Below, in pieces: positions 42,328-42,568 of a stretch of DNA of 42,568 nucleotides. The notes below the pieces were generated by a model. It saw only the letters and a program-made list of their open reading frames with translations. It had not been told where the DNA came from and made no database searches. This DNA comes from an uncultured Verrucomicrobiota bacterium (GTDB lineage Bacteria > Verrucomicrobiota > Verrucomicrobiia > Limisphaerales > UBA9464). Every line of letters begins with the position of its first letter. The stretch's first letter is position 1. The stretch lies in NCBI GenBank assembly GCA_903835555.1, contig CAILNN010000288.1, forward strand, positions 1-42,568. Direction: 5' to 3'. Position numbers and translations under genes: made by a program.

Positions 42328-42568
42328 CAGGCTTACGCTGAATTTTGCGGCGTGCGCGTTCTGACGTACTGCATCATGTCCAATCACTTCCACATCTTGG
42401 TCGAGGTCCCGCAAAAACCGACGGTCCTGCCGACGGACGACGAGTTGTTGCAGCTCCATGCCACCGTGCACGGCGACGAGGCGATGGAAAGCCAGCGCAA
42501 AGAAATGGCCCAGTGGTCCGAGGAGCAACGCCAGCAGTGGCGTGATGGGCTTTACGCCCAAATGTGGG
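42328..42568 (+). pseudogene. REP-associated tyrosine transposase (RAYT, Y1/IS200-like), 5'-truncated and cut by the window end
   Basis: Immediately after the TAA at 42325-42327 the same frame encodes AYAEFCGVRVLTYCIMSNHF-HILVEVPQKP. This is the segment around the HUH metal motif (N-H-F-H) of TnpA_REP/RAYT proteins, followed by a charged helical region (EAMESQRKEMAQWSEEQRQQWRDGLYAQMW). The ~45-60 N-terminal residues that normally precede it (start Met and first strand) are absent: the frame opens at a stop codon. The catalytic Tyr lies beyond the window. It is probably a decayed copy whose intact relatives may mobilise the REP-like units seen at 16649 and 22763. Confidence 0.75.

Noticed and set aside
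1..42568. CRISPR array, rRNA genes, tmRNA, riboswitches
   Set aside because: No regularly spaced repeats, rRNA sequence or recognisable riboswitch core was seen; the dispersed palindromes are not regularly spaced.

Overview
The window reads as chromosomal DNA of a Verrucomicrobiota-type bacterium, probably near Limisphaerales/Pedosphaera. This is inferred from protein style only: a TSP3-tailed secreted protein ending in the phylum-typical way, an Ala-rich RpoZ extension, a pseudopilin with the FTLIELL helix, Ig-like secreted proteins, and dispersed palindromic repeats with a RAYT transposase. Shine-Dalgarno motifs are mostly weak or absent, so several starts are uncertain.

Layout. 1-1485 (minus): a [2Fe-2S] ferredoxin, nadA, and the first codons of tatD. 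1599-5345: a large hybrid histidine kinase. 5355-8036: a housekeeping run of HIT hydrolase, PhoH, YbeY and RecO. 8152-10061: a secreted dienelactone-hydrolase-like enzyme translationally coupled to a Gfo/Idh/MocA oxidoreductase. A tRNA-Leu(UAG) follows on the minus strand. 10473-12898: an 8-oxoguanine-deaminase-like amidohydrolase coupled to an NMT1/THI5-type binding protein. 13103-14726 (minus): an AhpD-like CMD protein, a YHS-domain protein and a cupin, divergent from a GAF-AAA-Fis sigma-54 activator, which looks like a small redox regulon. 16914-17864 (minus): a DedA-rhodanese fusion.

18320-24323 is accessory: a large secreted beta-propeller protein, an orphan Hcp-like protein, a small Tat-signal protein, a repeat-truncated secreted protein and an FkbM methyltransferase. 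24357-28342 (minus) is a desaturase, FAD-oxidoreductase and TolC run, followed by xerC. From tRNA-Tyr at 29846 to clpB at 37967 the content is core: PfkB kinase, rpmB, smpB, rpoZ, rsfS, a membrane protein with its winged-helix regulator, ispH and clpB. The right end holds a pseudopilin-like gene, a 1033-residue secreted protein and a 5'-truncated RAYT transposase.

The most unusual feature is a family of six related palindromic, transposase-free elements with a terminal repeat GGGCGTGTTTTCAAAATG, inserted at CTAG/TTAG. Their ends coincide with the stop codons of three genes and supply the start codon of two. A second family of REP-like hairpins is present at three sites, and the RAYT at the right edge is a plausible source of its mobility.
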